DNA from: Sulfuritalea sp.
GTDB lineage: Bacteria; Pseudomonadota; Gammaproteobacteria; Burkholderiales; Rhodocyclaceae
Assembly: GCF_017302275.1 (NCBI RefSeq)
Contig: NZ_JAFLDR010000038.1
Location: forward strand, 1 to 44,043
Length of the DNA stretch: 44,043 bases
Reading direction: 5' to 3'
In this document: positions 1-11,975 of the stretch, piece by piece
Layout of the letters: each line of letters starts with the position of its first letter
Position numbering within the stretch: the first letter of the stretch is position 1
Notes under the pieces: model-generated
What the model saw: the letters and a program-made list of their open reading frames with translations, nothing else
Database searches by the model: none
Told to the model about the DNA's origin: nothing
Program-made: the position numbers and the translations under genes

Positions 1-2
1 TG

Positions 3-338
3 CCCGGCAAGGAAAAGGGCTCGGTCACGGTCGACTCCTTCCAGGCCGTGTGGAAGGCCAGCCCGGGCTCGGTGATGCTGGTCGATGTACGTGACGCGAA
101 GGAAGTGGCTTCCGGCATGATCAAGGGCTCGGTGAATATCCCGATGAATGAACTGGAGAAGAAGATCGGCACGCTGCCGACCGACAAACCGGTGGTCTTT
201 GTCTGCGGCACCGGCGCGCGCTCGGGCGAGGCCTACGACACCGTCAAGCTGCTCGGCGGCAAGGTCCAGGCATCCTTCCTCGATGCCGACGTCAAGTTCA
301 ATGCCGACGGCAGCTACACGATGACGGCAAAGAAGTAG
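3..338 (+). CDS. Rhodanese-like domain protein (5' end outside window)
   Basis: The open frame enters from the left edge, so the true start lies upstream; a GTG at 48 is in frame but sits inside the domain. About 111 residues are visible. The sequence VVFVCGTGARSGEA matches the rhodanese active-site loop, with the cysteine that would carry persulfide sulfur, and the downstream KLLGG is typical of the helix that follows it. Upstream, the stretch LVDVRDAKEVASGMIKGSVNIP is the characteristic rhodanese N-terminal part (VDVR, then GxIxGSxNIP). The family transfers sulfane sulfur or acts as a regulatory module; the acceptor cannot be told here. The gene ends in a strong hairpin terminator and faces pccA convergently. 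Confidence 0.85.
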   Translation, partial: PGKEKGSVTVDSFQAVWKASPGSVMLVDVRDAKEVASGMIKGSVNIPMNELEKKIGTLPTDKPVVFVCGTGARSGEAYDTVKLLGGKVQASFLDADVKFNADGSYTMTAKK

Positions 339-354
339 TTCGGGGACCTGCAAC

Positions 355-374
355 AGTCGGCGCTGGCGACACGG
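355..374 (-). repeat. Dispersed 20-bp motif, copy 1
   Basis: Read on the minus strand this is exactly CCGTGTCGCCAGCGCCGACT (20/20), the consensus deduced from the copies in this window. It forms the left arm of the terminator. Confidence 0.85.
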
Positions 375-383
375 TGACGATAG

Positions 384-403
384 CCGTGTGGCCAGCGCCG
401 ACT
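384..403 (+). repeat. Dispersed 20-bp motif, copy 2
   Basis: Matches the consensus 19/20 (G for C at position 7) and is followed by a T run. It forms the right arm of the terminator. Confidence 0.85.
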
Positions 404-416
404 TTTTTGCAGGCGC

Positions 417-2405
417 CTACTTGAAGCCGATGATGGCCTGATCCACCGCGAGGCTTTCGCCCGGCTGCGCCAGCAGTTTGTCGACCACGCAGTCGCGCTC
501 GGCCTTGAGCACGTTCTCCATCTTCATCGCCTCGATCCTGGCCAGTACTTCCCCGGCCTTGACCTCCTGACCGGGTTTGACCGCAACTTGGGTCAGCAGA
601 CCCGGCATCGGCGAAAGCAGGAATCTCGACATGTCGGGCGCCGCCTTGACCGGCATCAGCGCCAGCAGGTCGGCGGCGCGCGCGCTCATCACCTGGACGT
701 CGGCCTGCACGCCCCAATGGAACAGGCGGTAGGCGGAGCCGCGACGTTCGACCTGCATGCAGATCTGTTCGCCGTTGAGCGTGCCGCGATAGAGGATGTC
801 GCCGAACTGCCAGCGCGAGCGGATCGAGTAGTTGCCGCCGGCCAGCTTGACGTCCCAGCCGCCGTCGGCCGGGGTGATGCTGGCAGGATATCGCTCGCCG
901 TTGAAAAGCACCACGTATTCTTTGCCCGGCTTGTATTCGTGGCCCGGCATCTGGCCGGTGATCGTCGCGTTGCGCGCCAGGTACTGGCGGTGGATGGCGG
1001 CGGCCGTGGCCACCAGCATCAGCGGATCGTCGTGCGGCACGTCGGCGGCGTTGAAGCCCTTCGGGTACTGGTCCGCGATCAGGCCGGTGTTGAAGTTGCC
1101 CGAGGTGAAACGCGGATGCTGCATCAGCGCGGCCTGGAAAGAGATGTTGCTGGCCACGCCGCGGATCACGAACTCGTTCAGGGCATCCCTCATGCGCGCG
1201 ATGGCCTGGTCGCGCGAGGCGGCATGGACGATCAGCTTGGCGATCATCGAATCGTAGAACATCGAGATCTCGCCGCCTTCGTAGACGCCGGTGTCGACGC
1301 GCACGCCATTCTCGGCAGGCGGCGGCACGTACTTCACCAGGCGCCCGGTGGACGGCAGGAAACCGCGGAAGGGGTCCTCGGCATTGATCCGGCACTCCAT
1401 GGCCCAGCCGTTGATCTTCAGGTCTTCCTGCTTGAACGTCAGCCTCTCGCCGGCGGCGACGCGGATCATCTGCTCGACGAGGTCCAGCCCGGTAATCAGT
1501 TCCGTCACCGGATGCTCGACCTGCAGCCGCGTGTTCATTTCGAGGAAGTAGAAACTCTTGTCCTTGCCACCGACGACGAATTCGACGGTGCCGGCCGACT
1601 GGTACTTCACCGCCTTGGCCAGCGCCACGGCCTGCTCGCCCATGGCCTTGCGCGTCGCCGCGTCGAGGAAGGGACTGGGCGCCTCCTCGATTACCTTCTG
1701 GTGGCGCCGCTGGATCGAGCATTCGCGCTCGTGCAGGTAGAGCGTGTTGCCGTGGGCGTCGCCCAGCACCTGGATCTCGATGTGGCGCGGCTCTTCGACA
1801 TACTTCTCGATGAAGACGCGATCGTCGCCGAAGGCATTCTTGGCTTCGGTCTTGCACGAGGCGAAGCCTTCGTGCGCTTCCTTGTCGTTGAAGGCCACGC
1901 GCAGGCCCTTCCCGCCACCGCCGGCCGAAGCCTTGATCATCACCGGATAGCCGATGCCGCTGGCGATCTCCACGGCCTGCTCGGGTGTATCGATGGCGTC
2001 GTTGTAGCCGGGAATGACGTTGACCTTGGCGGCCAGCGCCAGCTTCTTCGAGGCGATCTTGTCGCCCATCTGCTCGACCGAATAGTGCTTCGGGCCGATG
2101 AAGACGATGCCTTCTTCCTCCAGCCGGCGCGAGAAGGTGGCGTTCTCGGAGAGGAAGCCATAGCCCGGATGCACGGCCTCGGCGCCGGTCTGCTTGCAGG
2201 CGGCGATGACCTTGTCCATCACCAGGTAGGATTCCTTCGACGGCGGCGGCCCGATGCAGACCGACTCGTCGGCCATGGTCACGTGCATCGCATCCTTGTC
2301 GGCCTCGGAATACACGGCGACGGTCTTGATGCCCATCTTGCGGGCGGTCTTGATCACGCGGCAGGCGATCTCGCCGCGATTGGCAATAAGTATTTTTTTG
2401 AACAT
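417..2405 (-). CDS. pccA: Propionyl-CoA (acyl-CoA) carboxylase alpha subunit: biotin carboxylase plus biotin carrier
   Basis: 662 residues. The protein carboxylates its own biotin with bicarbonate and ATP and delivers the carboxyl group to the beta subunit, turning propionyl-CoA into methylmalonyl-CoA. The biotin carboxylase domain begins at the N-terminus (FKKILIANRGEIACR), with the ATP-grasp glycine loop AGGGGKG at residues 161-167. The C-terminus is a biotinyl domain with EAMKMEN, placing the biotinyl lysine near residue 628. The middle BT-like domain and overall length fit PccA rather than the shorter AccC. It is last in the operon, 19 nt after pccB, with a GGAAAG ribosome site before ATG 2405. 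Substrate assignment (propionyl rather than methylcrotonyl or geranyl) comes from the neighbouring mutase and meaB. Confidence 0.93.
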   Translation of the reverse strand: MFKKILIANRGEIACRVIKTARKMGIKTVAVYSEADKDAMHVTMADESVCIGPPPSKESYLVMDKVIAACKQTGAEAVHPGYGFLSENATFSRRLEEEGIVFIGPKHYSVEQMGDKIASKKLALAAKVNVIPGYNDAIDTPEQAVEIASGIGYPVMIKASAGGGGKGLRVAFNDKEAHEGFASCKTEAKNAFGDDRVFIEKYVEEPRHIEIQVLGDAHGNTLYLHERECSIQRRHQKVIEEAPSPFLDAATRKAMGEQAVALAKAVKYQSAGTVEFVVGGKDKSFYFLEMNTRLQVEHPVTELITGLDLVEQMIRVAAGERLTFKQEDLKINGWAMECRINAEDPFRGFLPSTGRLVKYVPPPAENGVRVDTGVYEGGEISMFYDSMIAKLIVHAASRDQAIARMRDALNEFVIRGVASNISFQAALMQHPRFTSGNFNTGLIADQYPKGFNAADVPHDDPLMLVATAAAIHRQYLARNATITGQMPGHEYKPGKEYVVLFNGERYPASITPADGGWDVKLAGGNYSIRSRWQFGDILYRGTLNGEQICMQVERRGSAYRLFHWGVQADVQVMSARAADLLALMPVKAAPDMSRFLLSPMPGLLTQVAVKPGQEVKAGEVLARIEAMKMENVLKAERDCVVDKLLAQPGESLAVDQAIIGFK

Positions 2406-2424
2406 GGTGATTTCTTTCCGGCGC

Positions 2425-3960
<1,536 letters not shown>

Positions 3961-3983
3961 GGTTTGGCTCCTGAAAAACCTGT

Positions 3984-4991
3984 TTATCCTGCCGAGATAT
4001 CCAGCAGACGGCGCGCGGCTTCGGCGGGCGTCATGCGTCCCGCTTCCACGGCGGCGGTTGTGTCCTGCAGCTCCGACATCACTGCCGGTGCCTGGTGAAA
4101 ATGCGAACGCAGGCCGGCGTCGATCAGTTGCCACATCCAGGCCAGGGCCTGGTGCCGGCGACGGGCTTCGAACTCGCCGCTGGCGCCGAGCGTAGTGCGA
4201 AACTTCTCGATGGTCTGCCAGAACTCCACCAGTCCATCCTTGCGCATGGCTGACAAGGTGAGTACCGGTGGCTTCCAGTTTGGCGAAGCCGGATGCAGCA
4301 TGGACAGCGCCGAGCGCATTTGCGCCGCGGCGAGCTGGGCGGCCGCCGGATCGATGTCGGCCTTGTTGAAGACAACCAGGTCGGCCAGTTCCATGATGCC
4401 CTTCTTGATCGCCTGCAGGTCATCGCCCGCATTCGGGAGCTGAAGCAGGACGAAGCAGTCGGTCATGCCCGCGACGGCGGTTTCGGACTGGCCCACGCCG
4501 ACGGTTTCGACGATGATGATGTCGTAGCCGGCGGCTTCGCACAGCAGCAGCGCTTCGCGCGTATGCGCGGCGACGCCGCCGAGGCTGCCAGATGAAGGCG
4601 AGGGGCGGATGAACGCCTCGGTGCGCTGCGACAGCAGCTCCATGCGCGTCTTGTCGCCGAGTATCGAGCCGCCGTGCAGCGTCGACGAAGGATCGACGGC
4701 GAGCACGGCGATGCGATGCCCGCGTCCGATCAGGTACAGACCCAGCGCCTCGATGAAGGTCGACTTGCCGACGCCGGGCACGCCCGAGATGCCCAGGCGC
4801 AGCGAACGCCCTGCATGCGGCAGCACCGCGTCGAGCAGTTTCTGTGCGCGCAATGCGTGGTCGCGGCGTGTCGACTCGACCAGGGTGATGGCCTTGGCCA
4901 ACTCCCGCCGATTCCCGGCGAGCAGGCCCTCGAACAATGCGAGGTCCTGCGCATCCACCGCGGACTGGCCCAGCTCGGGCATCGGATGCAT
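3984..4991 (-). CDS. meaB: Methylmalonyl-CoA mutase-associated GTPase MeaB (ArgK family)
   Basis: 335 residues. This G3E P-loop GTPase acts as chaperone of methylmalonyl-CoA mutase, gating cobalamin loading and protecting the enzyme. Visible motifs are Walker [10 protein letters not shown] at residues 70-78, the VDPSS/GDKTRM switch region, [10 protein letters not shown] at 161-170, and the guanine-specificity motif NKAD at 209-212. The length is typical. It lies 7 nt after mcm and before pccB. Older annotations call the family ArgK (lysine/arginine/ornithine transport kinase); the neighbours make the MeaB role much more likely. Confidence 0.95.
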   Translation of the reverse strand: MHPMPELGQSAVDAQDLALFEGLLAGNRRELAKAITLVESTRRDHALRAQKLLDAVLPHAGRSLRLGISGVPGVGKSTFIEALGLYLIGRGHRIAVLAVDPSSTLHGGSILGDKTRMELLSQRTEAFIRPSPSSGSLGGVAAHTREALLLCEAAGYDIIIVETVGVGQSETAVAGMTDCFVLLQLPNAGDDLQAIKKGIMELADLVVFNKADIDPAAAQLAAAQMRSALSMLHPASPNWKPPVLTLSAMRKDGLVEFWQTIEKFRTTLGASGEFEARRRHQALAWMWQLIDAGLRSHFHQAPAVMSELQDTTAAVEAGRMTPAEAARRLLDISAG

Positions 4992-4998
4992 TGTCCGG

Positions 4999-7164
<2,166 letters not shown>

Positions 7165-7276
7165 GATTTTTCCTTTTGGTTACGGCCGCTGCGCTTAACG
7201 CCGATGATGCCGGCGTTAGCCTCCACTGAAACTTCGCTTTCGATGCACTTGACTTCCGGACGAAGAGCCATGATAC

Positions 7277-7298
7277 TGCATTCATAATTATGAATGCA
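7277..7298. promoter_or_regulatory. 22-bp perfect palindrome, probable GntR-family operator
   Basis: The inner 20 bases are GCATTCATAATTATGAATGC, flanked by T and A, so all 22 bases are self-complementary. It lies between the divergent mcm operon and the GntR/FCD gene and includes the regulator's ATG at 7290. Position and symmetry suggest an operator for autoregulation and for control of the mcm operon. Binding is inferred, not shown. Confidence 0.7.
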
Positions 7299-7961
7299 AG
7301 ACCGTCATCCAAAATTCTTGCGGCACCCGCCCTCTACGAACAGGTAGCCGAGCGCCTGCGCAATCGCATTTTCGCGCATGAGCTTCCACAAGGCGGCTGG
7401 ATAGATGAGCAAGCGCTCACTTTGGAGTATGGCATCAGCCGTACCCCGTTGCGCGAAGCCCTGAAGGTGCTTGCCGCCGAAGGCCTGGTGGAACTCAAGC
7501 CGCGCCGCGGCTGCTATGTGACCCAGTTGTCGGAGCGTGACATCGACGAGGTCTTTCCCGTCATGGCCATGCTCGAGGGGCGCGTTGCGGAACTGGCGGC
7601 ACGCCGTGCCACCAGCGCCGACTTTTCGCGGCTTGCGGCGATCCACGCGGAGCTCGAAGACCATGCGGCGACCCACAACGCCGACCGCTTCTTCGAGGCC
7701 AACCAGCGCTTCCACGCCGCCCTGCAGGAAATCGCCGGCAACCGCTACCTGGCGCAACTGATCGACGACGCGCGCAAGCTGATCAAGCTCACCCGCCGCG
7801 ATTCGCTGCGCCTCGAAGGACGCCTCAAGCAATCGCTGCAGGAGCACCGCGAAATCCTCGAAGCCCTGCGCGCGAAGGATGCGGCGGGAGCGCGGCAGGC
7901 CATGCACGACCATCTCCTGTCGGGACGCGCGGCGCTGGCGCGGCTGGCGACGACGGCTTGA
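7290..7961 (+). CDS. GntR-family transcriptional regulator with FCD ligand domain
   Basis: 223 residues. An N-terminal winged helix-turn-helix spans about residues 14-75 (LYEQVAERLRNRIF ... EYGISRTPLREALKVLAAEGLV), followed by an all-helical FCD domain with the metal/effector-binding residue pattern of the FadR C-terminal type (HAELEDHAA, NQRFHAAL, LQEHREILEAL). It is divergent from the methylmalonyl-CoA operon, so it probably senses an acyl-CoA or organic acid of that pathway and represses it; this is inference. The ATG lies inside the palindrome and no Shine-Dalgarno is visible, so translation may be from a very short or leaderless mRNA. A copy of the dispersed 20-bp motif lies within the gene and encodes RATSADF. 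Confidence 0.9.
   Translation: MNARPSSKILAAPALYEQVAERLRNRIFAHELPQGGWIDEQALTLEYGISRTPLREALKVLAAEGLVELKPRRGCYVTQLSERDIDEVFPVMAMLEGRVAELAARRATSADFSRLAAIHAELEDHAATHNADRFFEANQRFHAALQEIAGNRYLAQLIDDARKLIKLTRRDSLRLEGRLKQSLQEHREILEALRAKDAAGARQAMHDHLLSGRAALARLATTA
7604..7623 (+). repeat. Dispersed 20-bp motif, copy 3 (inside gntR-type gene)
   Basis: Matches the consensus 18/20 and is followed by TTT. It is read in the frame that yields Arg-Ala-Thr-Ser-Ala-Asp-Phe. Confidence 0.75.
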
Positions 7962-7980
7962 CGGGCCGACAGGCACCGGC

Positions 7981-8658
7981 ATGAAGCGCGGTCCGCGGAC
8001 GGTCGTCGTCATCGGGCCCTTCCGCTCCGGCACCTCGCTGGCGAGCCGCATCCTGTCCATCCTCGGCGCCGATTTCGGCCCGCCCGACACGATGCTGAAG
8101 GCCGACCGCTTCAATCCGGATGGCTACTTCCAGCATGCACGGGTGCGCATCGCCAACAACCGCCTGATCCGGTCCGTCGCTTCCACCGTCGCCTGGCCCG
8201 CGCATCCACAAGTGCTCGCCACCGAGGGCGACCTGCGGCCGCTGCAGCGAGTCGGCCTCGCCTGGACCGGCGCCACGTCGCTGAGTGGAATCAAGGATCC
8301 GCGCTTTAGCGCGACGCTGCTGGCCTGGATCGCGGCCGACGTTCTCGATCCATCGCGACTCCGGGTCGTCCGCATGGAACGCCAGCTCGACGACGCCGCG
8401 CAGGACCTGTACGGCATGCCCGAACTCGCGCGCCAGATGGCGGAACGCAGTTTGGAATCGGCGCGCGCGACGCTCGAACGCTACGCCGGGTTCGCCGCAT
8501 GGCACGCCGGGAATCTCGGCGTGCCGCATCTCGCGCTGCGCTACGAGGACCTGCTCGCCGATCCGCGCATGAACATCGCCAGGCTCGCGGACTTCATCGG
8601 CATGGGCAGCCAGCGCCGGATCGAAGCGGCACGGCGCAGCATCCGGCTGCCCCAATAG
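7981..8658 (+). CDS. Sulfotransferase-like P-loop protein
   Basis: 225 residues from ATG 7981, 19 nt after the regulator; the frame stays open upstream, but that part overlaps the regulator and lacks homology signs. The N-terminal VVVIGPFRSGTSLASRIL resembles the 5'-phosphosulfate-binding loop of sulfotransferases (strand, then xRSGTS, then helix), and LRYEDLLADPRMNIARLADFIG is the typical C-terminal segment. The family moves sulfate from PAPS to sugars, lipids or tyrosine; the acceptor is unknown. The neighbouring glycosyltransferase and acyltransferase suggest a glycan, which is inference. It is somewhat shorter than many members. Confidence 0.7.
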   Translation: MKRGPRTVVVIGPFRSGTSLASRILSILGADFGPPDTMLKADRFNPDGYFQHARVRIANNRLIRSVASTVAWPAHPQVLATEGDLRPLQRVGLAWTGATSLSGIKDPRFSATLLAWIAADVLDPSRLRVVRMERQLDDAAQDLYGMPELARQMAERSLESARATLERYAGFAAWHAGNLGVPHLALRYEDLLADPRMNIARLADFIGMGSQRRIEAARRSIRLPQ

Positions 8659-8689
8659 CGGCGGGTATCGGCTTGACTGCGGCGGGTGG

Positions 8690-10081
8690 CTATGCTCCCG
8701 GCCTGGGCGCATCCGCCGCCGACAGCGCGCAGATGAAGTCCTCGAACTTGTGCGCCGCCGGCCGCTCCAGCCGATCGACGCGCAGCGGGTCGATGCGGAA
8801 GGGATAACCCAGCTTTTCCCGCAGCAGCTCGGTCAGGCGCGAGGCTTCGTCCGGCGTCATGTCGCGATCCATGACATAGCGCGCTTCGATCCGGTCCGGT
8901 TCGCGCTGGATCAACTGGAACTGTTCGACCGCCACCACCGAGCGCCAGACCGCGGCCGGAAAACTCGGCCACAGCGTCCTCCCGTCCGGCAGGCGCGCCA
9001 TGTTGCGCTGGCGGCCCAGGATGCGCTTCAGCACCGGCAGCCCTCGCCCGCAGGAACAGGGCTCGCCGGCCTCCGCATAGTCGCCGATGCGGTAGCGAAT
9101 CAGCGGCAGGGCGAAGTTGTGCAGCGTGGTCAGCACCACCTCGCCGGTTTCACCCGCGCCGCAGGCGCTGCCATCCGGTCGCAGTAACTCGACCACCAGG
9201 TTTTCCGATTGAACATGGTAGTGCTCGTGCAGCGGGCATTGCAGCGCGATGACGCCCGCCTCGGAGCAACTGTAGGTATCCACGACCTCGACCCCCCACG
9301 CCGCGCGCACGGTGTCGCGCAGGTCCGGCCGCAGGGTTTCGCTCAGCGTTCGCGCCTGCTTCAGGCGCGGCAGGCGCAGGCCGCGCCTGAGGCTCAGCTC
9401 GGCCAGCGCGCCGAGGTTGCTGGCATGGGTGATCAGGTAGTCCGGATCCTCGCGTTGCAACCATGCCAATTGCGTCGCCACATCCGCGCGCACGTTGAGC
9501 ATGGCCGCGGGTCCGGTACGGAACACGCTGCCCGCCGGCGCGCCCCAGTCCGGAAGGCTGGCATCGTCGACCTGGACCCGGATCGCGGCGAGCTTGCCGG
9601 CAAAGTCTCGCCGATGCCAGAAATGTTCTCGCAGGGTCAACGCCTCCCAGAAAAAATGGCTCAGCGCCGTGGTGCGAAACCTGATCGGCATGCCGGTCGA
9701 ACCGGAGCTCTCCGCGACGCTGACCGCGCCATGGCCGGGCGGCAGGCGACGACTGGCGAGGGCGTCGAACTCCGCCTGCAGCGTGCGCCGTTCGAGCAGC
9801 GGCAGGCGCTCGAACACCTGCCAGTCCATCCGTTCGACATCGTGGCCCTGGAGAACGCGACTGAAATAGGGCACCGAATCGAGCGCATGGCGCAGCAGCA
9901 CGCGCAATTGCGTCAATTGCCGCGCCCGCAGTTGTTCTGGCGTCCACCATTGCGTGCGTTCCAACTGAAAGTTCATTGCCAGCAGTTGCGCCGCGCCGTC
10001 GGCGGCGATGCCGGGCCAGGCGACGCCTTCGATGCCGCTGCGCACGGCAGGCAGTTCGAAGCCAGGCGGACTTGCATTCAC
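8690..10081 (-). CDS. PaaK/CapK-like adenylate-forming enzyme (phenylacetate-CoA ligase family)
   Basis: 463 residues from GTG 10081, chosen because GAGGAA lies a few bases upstream; an ATG at 10120 extends it by 13 residues but has no ribosome site. The AMP-binding loop reads AESSGSTGMPIRFRTT, and the acyl-adenylate signatures YSCSEAGVIALQC and IRYRIGDYAEAGEPCSCGRGLP with its cysteine cluster match the PaaK/CapK family. Such proteins activate aryl or acyl acids; CapK-like members occur in polysaccharide clusters. The substrate cannot be read from sequence. It is transcribed away from the glycosyltransferase across a gap of about 80 nt and converges on the sulfotransferase-like gene. Confidence 0.78.
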   Translation of the reverse strand: MNASPPGFELPAVRSGIEGVAWPGIAADGAAQLLAMNFQLERTQWWTPEQLRARQLTQLRVLLRHALDSVPYFSRVLQGHDVERMDWQVFERLPLLERRTLQAEFDALASRRLPPGHGAVSVAESSGSTGMPIRFRTTALSHFFWEALTLREHFWHRRDFAGKLAAIRVQVDDASLPDWGAPAGSVFRTGPAAMLNVRADVATQLAWLQREDPDYLITHASNLGALAELSLRRGLRLPRLKQARTLSETLRPDLRDTVRAAWGVEVVDTYSCSEAGVIALQCPLHEHYHVQSENLVVELLRPDGSACGAGETGEVVLTTLHNFALPLIRYRIGDYAEAGEPCSCGRGLPVLKRILGRQRNMARLPDGRTLWPSFPAAVWRSVVAVEQFQLIQREPDRIEARYVMDRDMTPDEASRLTELLREKLGYPFRIDPLRVDRLERPAAHKFEDFICALSAADAPRPGA

Positions 10082-10160
10082 GGCGTTTCCTCGATCTCGG
10101 TCAGCGGGCGGGTCCGGCATATGCTACCCGAGCTGCGGCAGCCGGCCGCGGCGCGGTAAC

Positions 10161-11738
10161 ATGCCCGTTCCGCAATCGCCCCGGTCGAACCCCCTGCCCA
10201 TGGCCCTGCTGCGCGACGCACTCGATCGAACCCTGCTTGAGCCGCAATGCGCGCAGCGCTGGCACAGCCTGTTCACCGCCTGGCTGGAAACGCGCGACGC
10301 CAACCGGCGCGCCTCCGTGCAAGACCTGCTGGCGAAGCTGCCCGAAGGCGATCCGCGCGCCGACATCCTGCGCCTGACCTTCCTCGCCGGAACGAGTGGC
10401 GCGTCCCACTACGAAAACACCGCCGCCGCCCTGGTCCTGGCGGCGCAACCCGCCGATCCGGACCGGCTTGCGGCCTTCATGGCCTATCGCTGGCTGGCCG
10501 CATTGCAGACGATCGCGCAGCGGCCGGACTTCGTCGCCGACCTGTCCGTCGGGCTCGTTCCTGAAATGGCCGAACGCCTGGTGCAGGCGGCAACCCGACA
10601 GTTGCCGCCGGGCTTCGTCGCACGCCGGCCGGACGAGATCCGGCGGGTGGCGGTGGTGGTGCCCTACGTCGGACATCGCTTCCATACGCCCAGCATGATG
10701 GCGGTCGAACAGTGCATCGTGCTCGCACGCCAAGGCATCCAGGTGCAGATCTTTTCCGCGCAGGAACTGCTGCCCGCGGACGCCGCGCTGTTTCGCGGCG
10801 ACGGCCGCCGGCTGGTGCTGCCCCCGCTGCAGCCGAAGTCCTGGGCGGGCATCCTGCCGGCGGGCATCAACATGACGATCAGCGACTCCCGCTACAGCCT
10901 GCCGGGACGCTGGCGCAACCTGATGCCGACGCTGGCCGCCTTCGACCCGGATGCGGTGCTGCTGGTCGGGCTCTACTCGCCCCTGGCCGGCGCACTGTAC
11001 TCGCTGCGGCCGGTGGTCGGCATCAGCGTCAATACCGTGGCGCCGATCGCGCCGCTGGATGTCTGGCTGACCGCAGGGCCGGCCAACGTGCGCGGGGAAA
11101 CCTGGGGCGGCCGGTTTCCGGCGCCACAGGCCGTGCATCATCCCTTCCGCGTCAAACGCCCGGTCGCTGGCACGCCGCTGCCGCGCGCCGAGTTGGGCAT
11201 CGACGACAAGGCCGTGGTCTGGATCAGCGCCGGGTTCCGCCTGGAACACGAAATCCGCGACGAATGGGCGAAGCGGATGCTGGAACTGGTCGCGCGCTAT
11301 CCGCAGGTGGTCTGGCTGCTGGTGGGCGGCGAAGGCAAGCTGCCGCCCGCCCTGGCGCAGGCCGGGCGGGGTCGCGTGCGGGCGCTGGCGACGCGCGACG
11401 ACCTGCCAGCCATCCTGCGCAGCAGCGACATCTATGTCAATCCGCCACGCATGGGCGGCGGATTCAGCGTCGCCGAGGCCATGGCCGAAGGTTTGCCCGT
11501 GATTGCGCTGGCCGGCTCCGACGGCGGCGACAAGCTCGGCGAGCTGGCGCTGCCGCACCTCGACGCCTGCACCGAACGCCTCGCGGCCCTGATCGAGAAT
11601 CCCCGCCTGCGCCGCGAAATGGGCGCCGCGTTGCGCCAGCGCTTCGATCGGCAGCTCGATATCGCGGCCTCCGGTCCCGCATTGCTGGAAGCCTTCAAGG
11701 TCGCGTCAGGCCTGGCTCGCGAGCGACTGCACGCCTGA
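10161..11738 (+). CDS. Glycosyltransferase, GT-B fold (GT4-like C-terminal domain)
   Basis: 525 residues from ATG 10161; ATG 10200 is an equally possible start, as neither has a clear ribosome site. An N-terminal helical region of about 150 residues has no recognised domain. A Rossmann domain then follows (VVVPYVGHRFHTPSMMAVEQCIVLARQG), and a GT4-type nucleotide-sugar domain ends the protein (VVWISAGFRLEHEI, VVWLLVGGEGKL, IYVNPPRMGGGFSVAEAMA, GLPVIAL). The GGFSVAEAMAEGLPVI stretch matches the E-x7-E donor-binding motif of the family. Sugar and acceptor are unknown. The end of the gene abuts a dispersed structured repeat. Confidence 0.82.
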   Translation: MPVPQSPRSNPLPMALLRDALDRTLLEPQCAQRWHSLFTAWLETRDANRRASVQDLLAKLPEGDPRADILRLTFLAGTSGASHYENTAAALVLAAQPADPDRLAAFMAYRWLAALQTIAQRPDFVADLSVGLVPEMAERLVQAATRQLPPGFVARRPDEIRRVAVVVPYVGHRFHTPSMMAVEQCIVLARQGIQVQIFSAQELLPADAALFRGDGRRLVLPPLQPKSWAGILPAGINMTISDSRYSLPGRWRNLMPTLAAFDPDAVLLVGLYSPLAGALYSLRPVVGISVNTVAPIAPLDVWLTAGPANVRGETWGGRFPAPQAVHHPFRVKRPVAGTPLPRAELGIDDKAVVWISAGFRLEHEIRDEWAKRMLELVARYPQVVWLLVGGEGKLPPALAQAGRGRVRALATRDDLPAILRSSDIYVNPPRMGGGFSVAEAMAEGLPVIALAGSDGGDKLGELALPHLDACTERLAALIENPRLRREMGAALRQRFDRQLDIAASGPALLEAFKVASGLARERLHA

Positions 11739-11903
11739 TTAACGTGAAGCAGCAGCTTGGGGCGATGGTGATATCGAGCGCAGCGAGCTGATTGATAGCC
11801 CCGCCCTGGGAAGGCGGCGAAGGCGGGGTTTCGCAAAGCACTGCTTTGCGCCGCCAGAGCCTGCTGGCTGTGCGAAGCCAGCCGTGGAACGGGGGTGGGG
11901 GGC
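11739..11903 (-). repeat. Structured dispersed repeat of about 170 bp, copy A
   Basis: It begins immediately after the glycosyltransferase stop. On the minus strand it aligns along its length with 33625-33795: both start GCCCCCCACCCCCG, share a GCAGTGCTT core and a CTCG(C)T(T/G)CGCTCGAT segment, and end in an ACG(T/C)TAA-type sequence. It holds several inverted repeats, including GCAAAGCA/GTGCTTTGC and CTGGCT/AGCCAG. No transposase is nearby. The remaining bases to 11975 show no gene. Confidence 0.75.
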
Positions 11904-11975
11904 GAATATTTGGCCCTCGGCAGCAAGAGAGTGTTGTGTTTCATTACGCAGGGTGGCACATCGAAGCCATGGGCG

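Larger units (their letters stand above)
355..408 (+). terminator. Rho-independent terminator built from two inverted copies of the dispersed 20-bp motif
   Basis: Positions 355-374 pair with 384-403 in 19 of 20 positions (the only mismatch is 368/390) around a 9-nt loop, followed by six T residues at 403-408. This is a strong intrinsic terminator for the rhodanese gene. On the minus strand the hairpin is not followed by a T run, so it is probably one-directional. Both arms are copies of the dispersed motif described elsewhere. Confidence 0.9.

Noticed and set aside
7165-7276. Cobalamin riboswitch before the B12-dependent mutase
   Set aside because: The leader is too short for the class and lacks the B12-box sequence.
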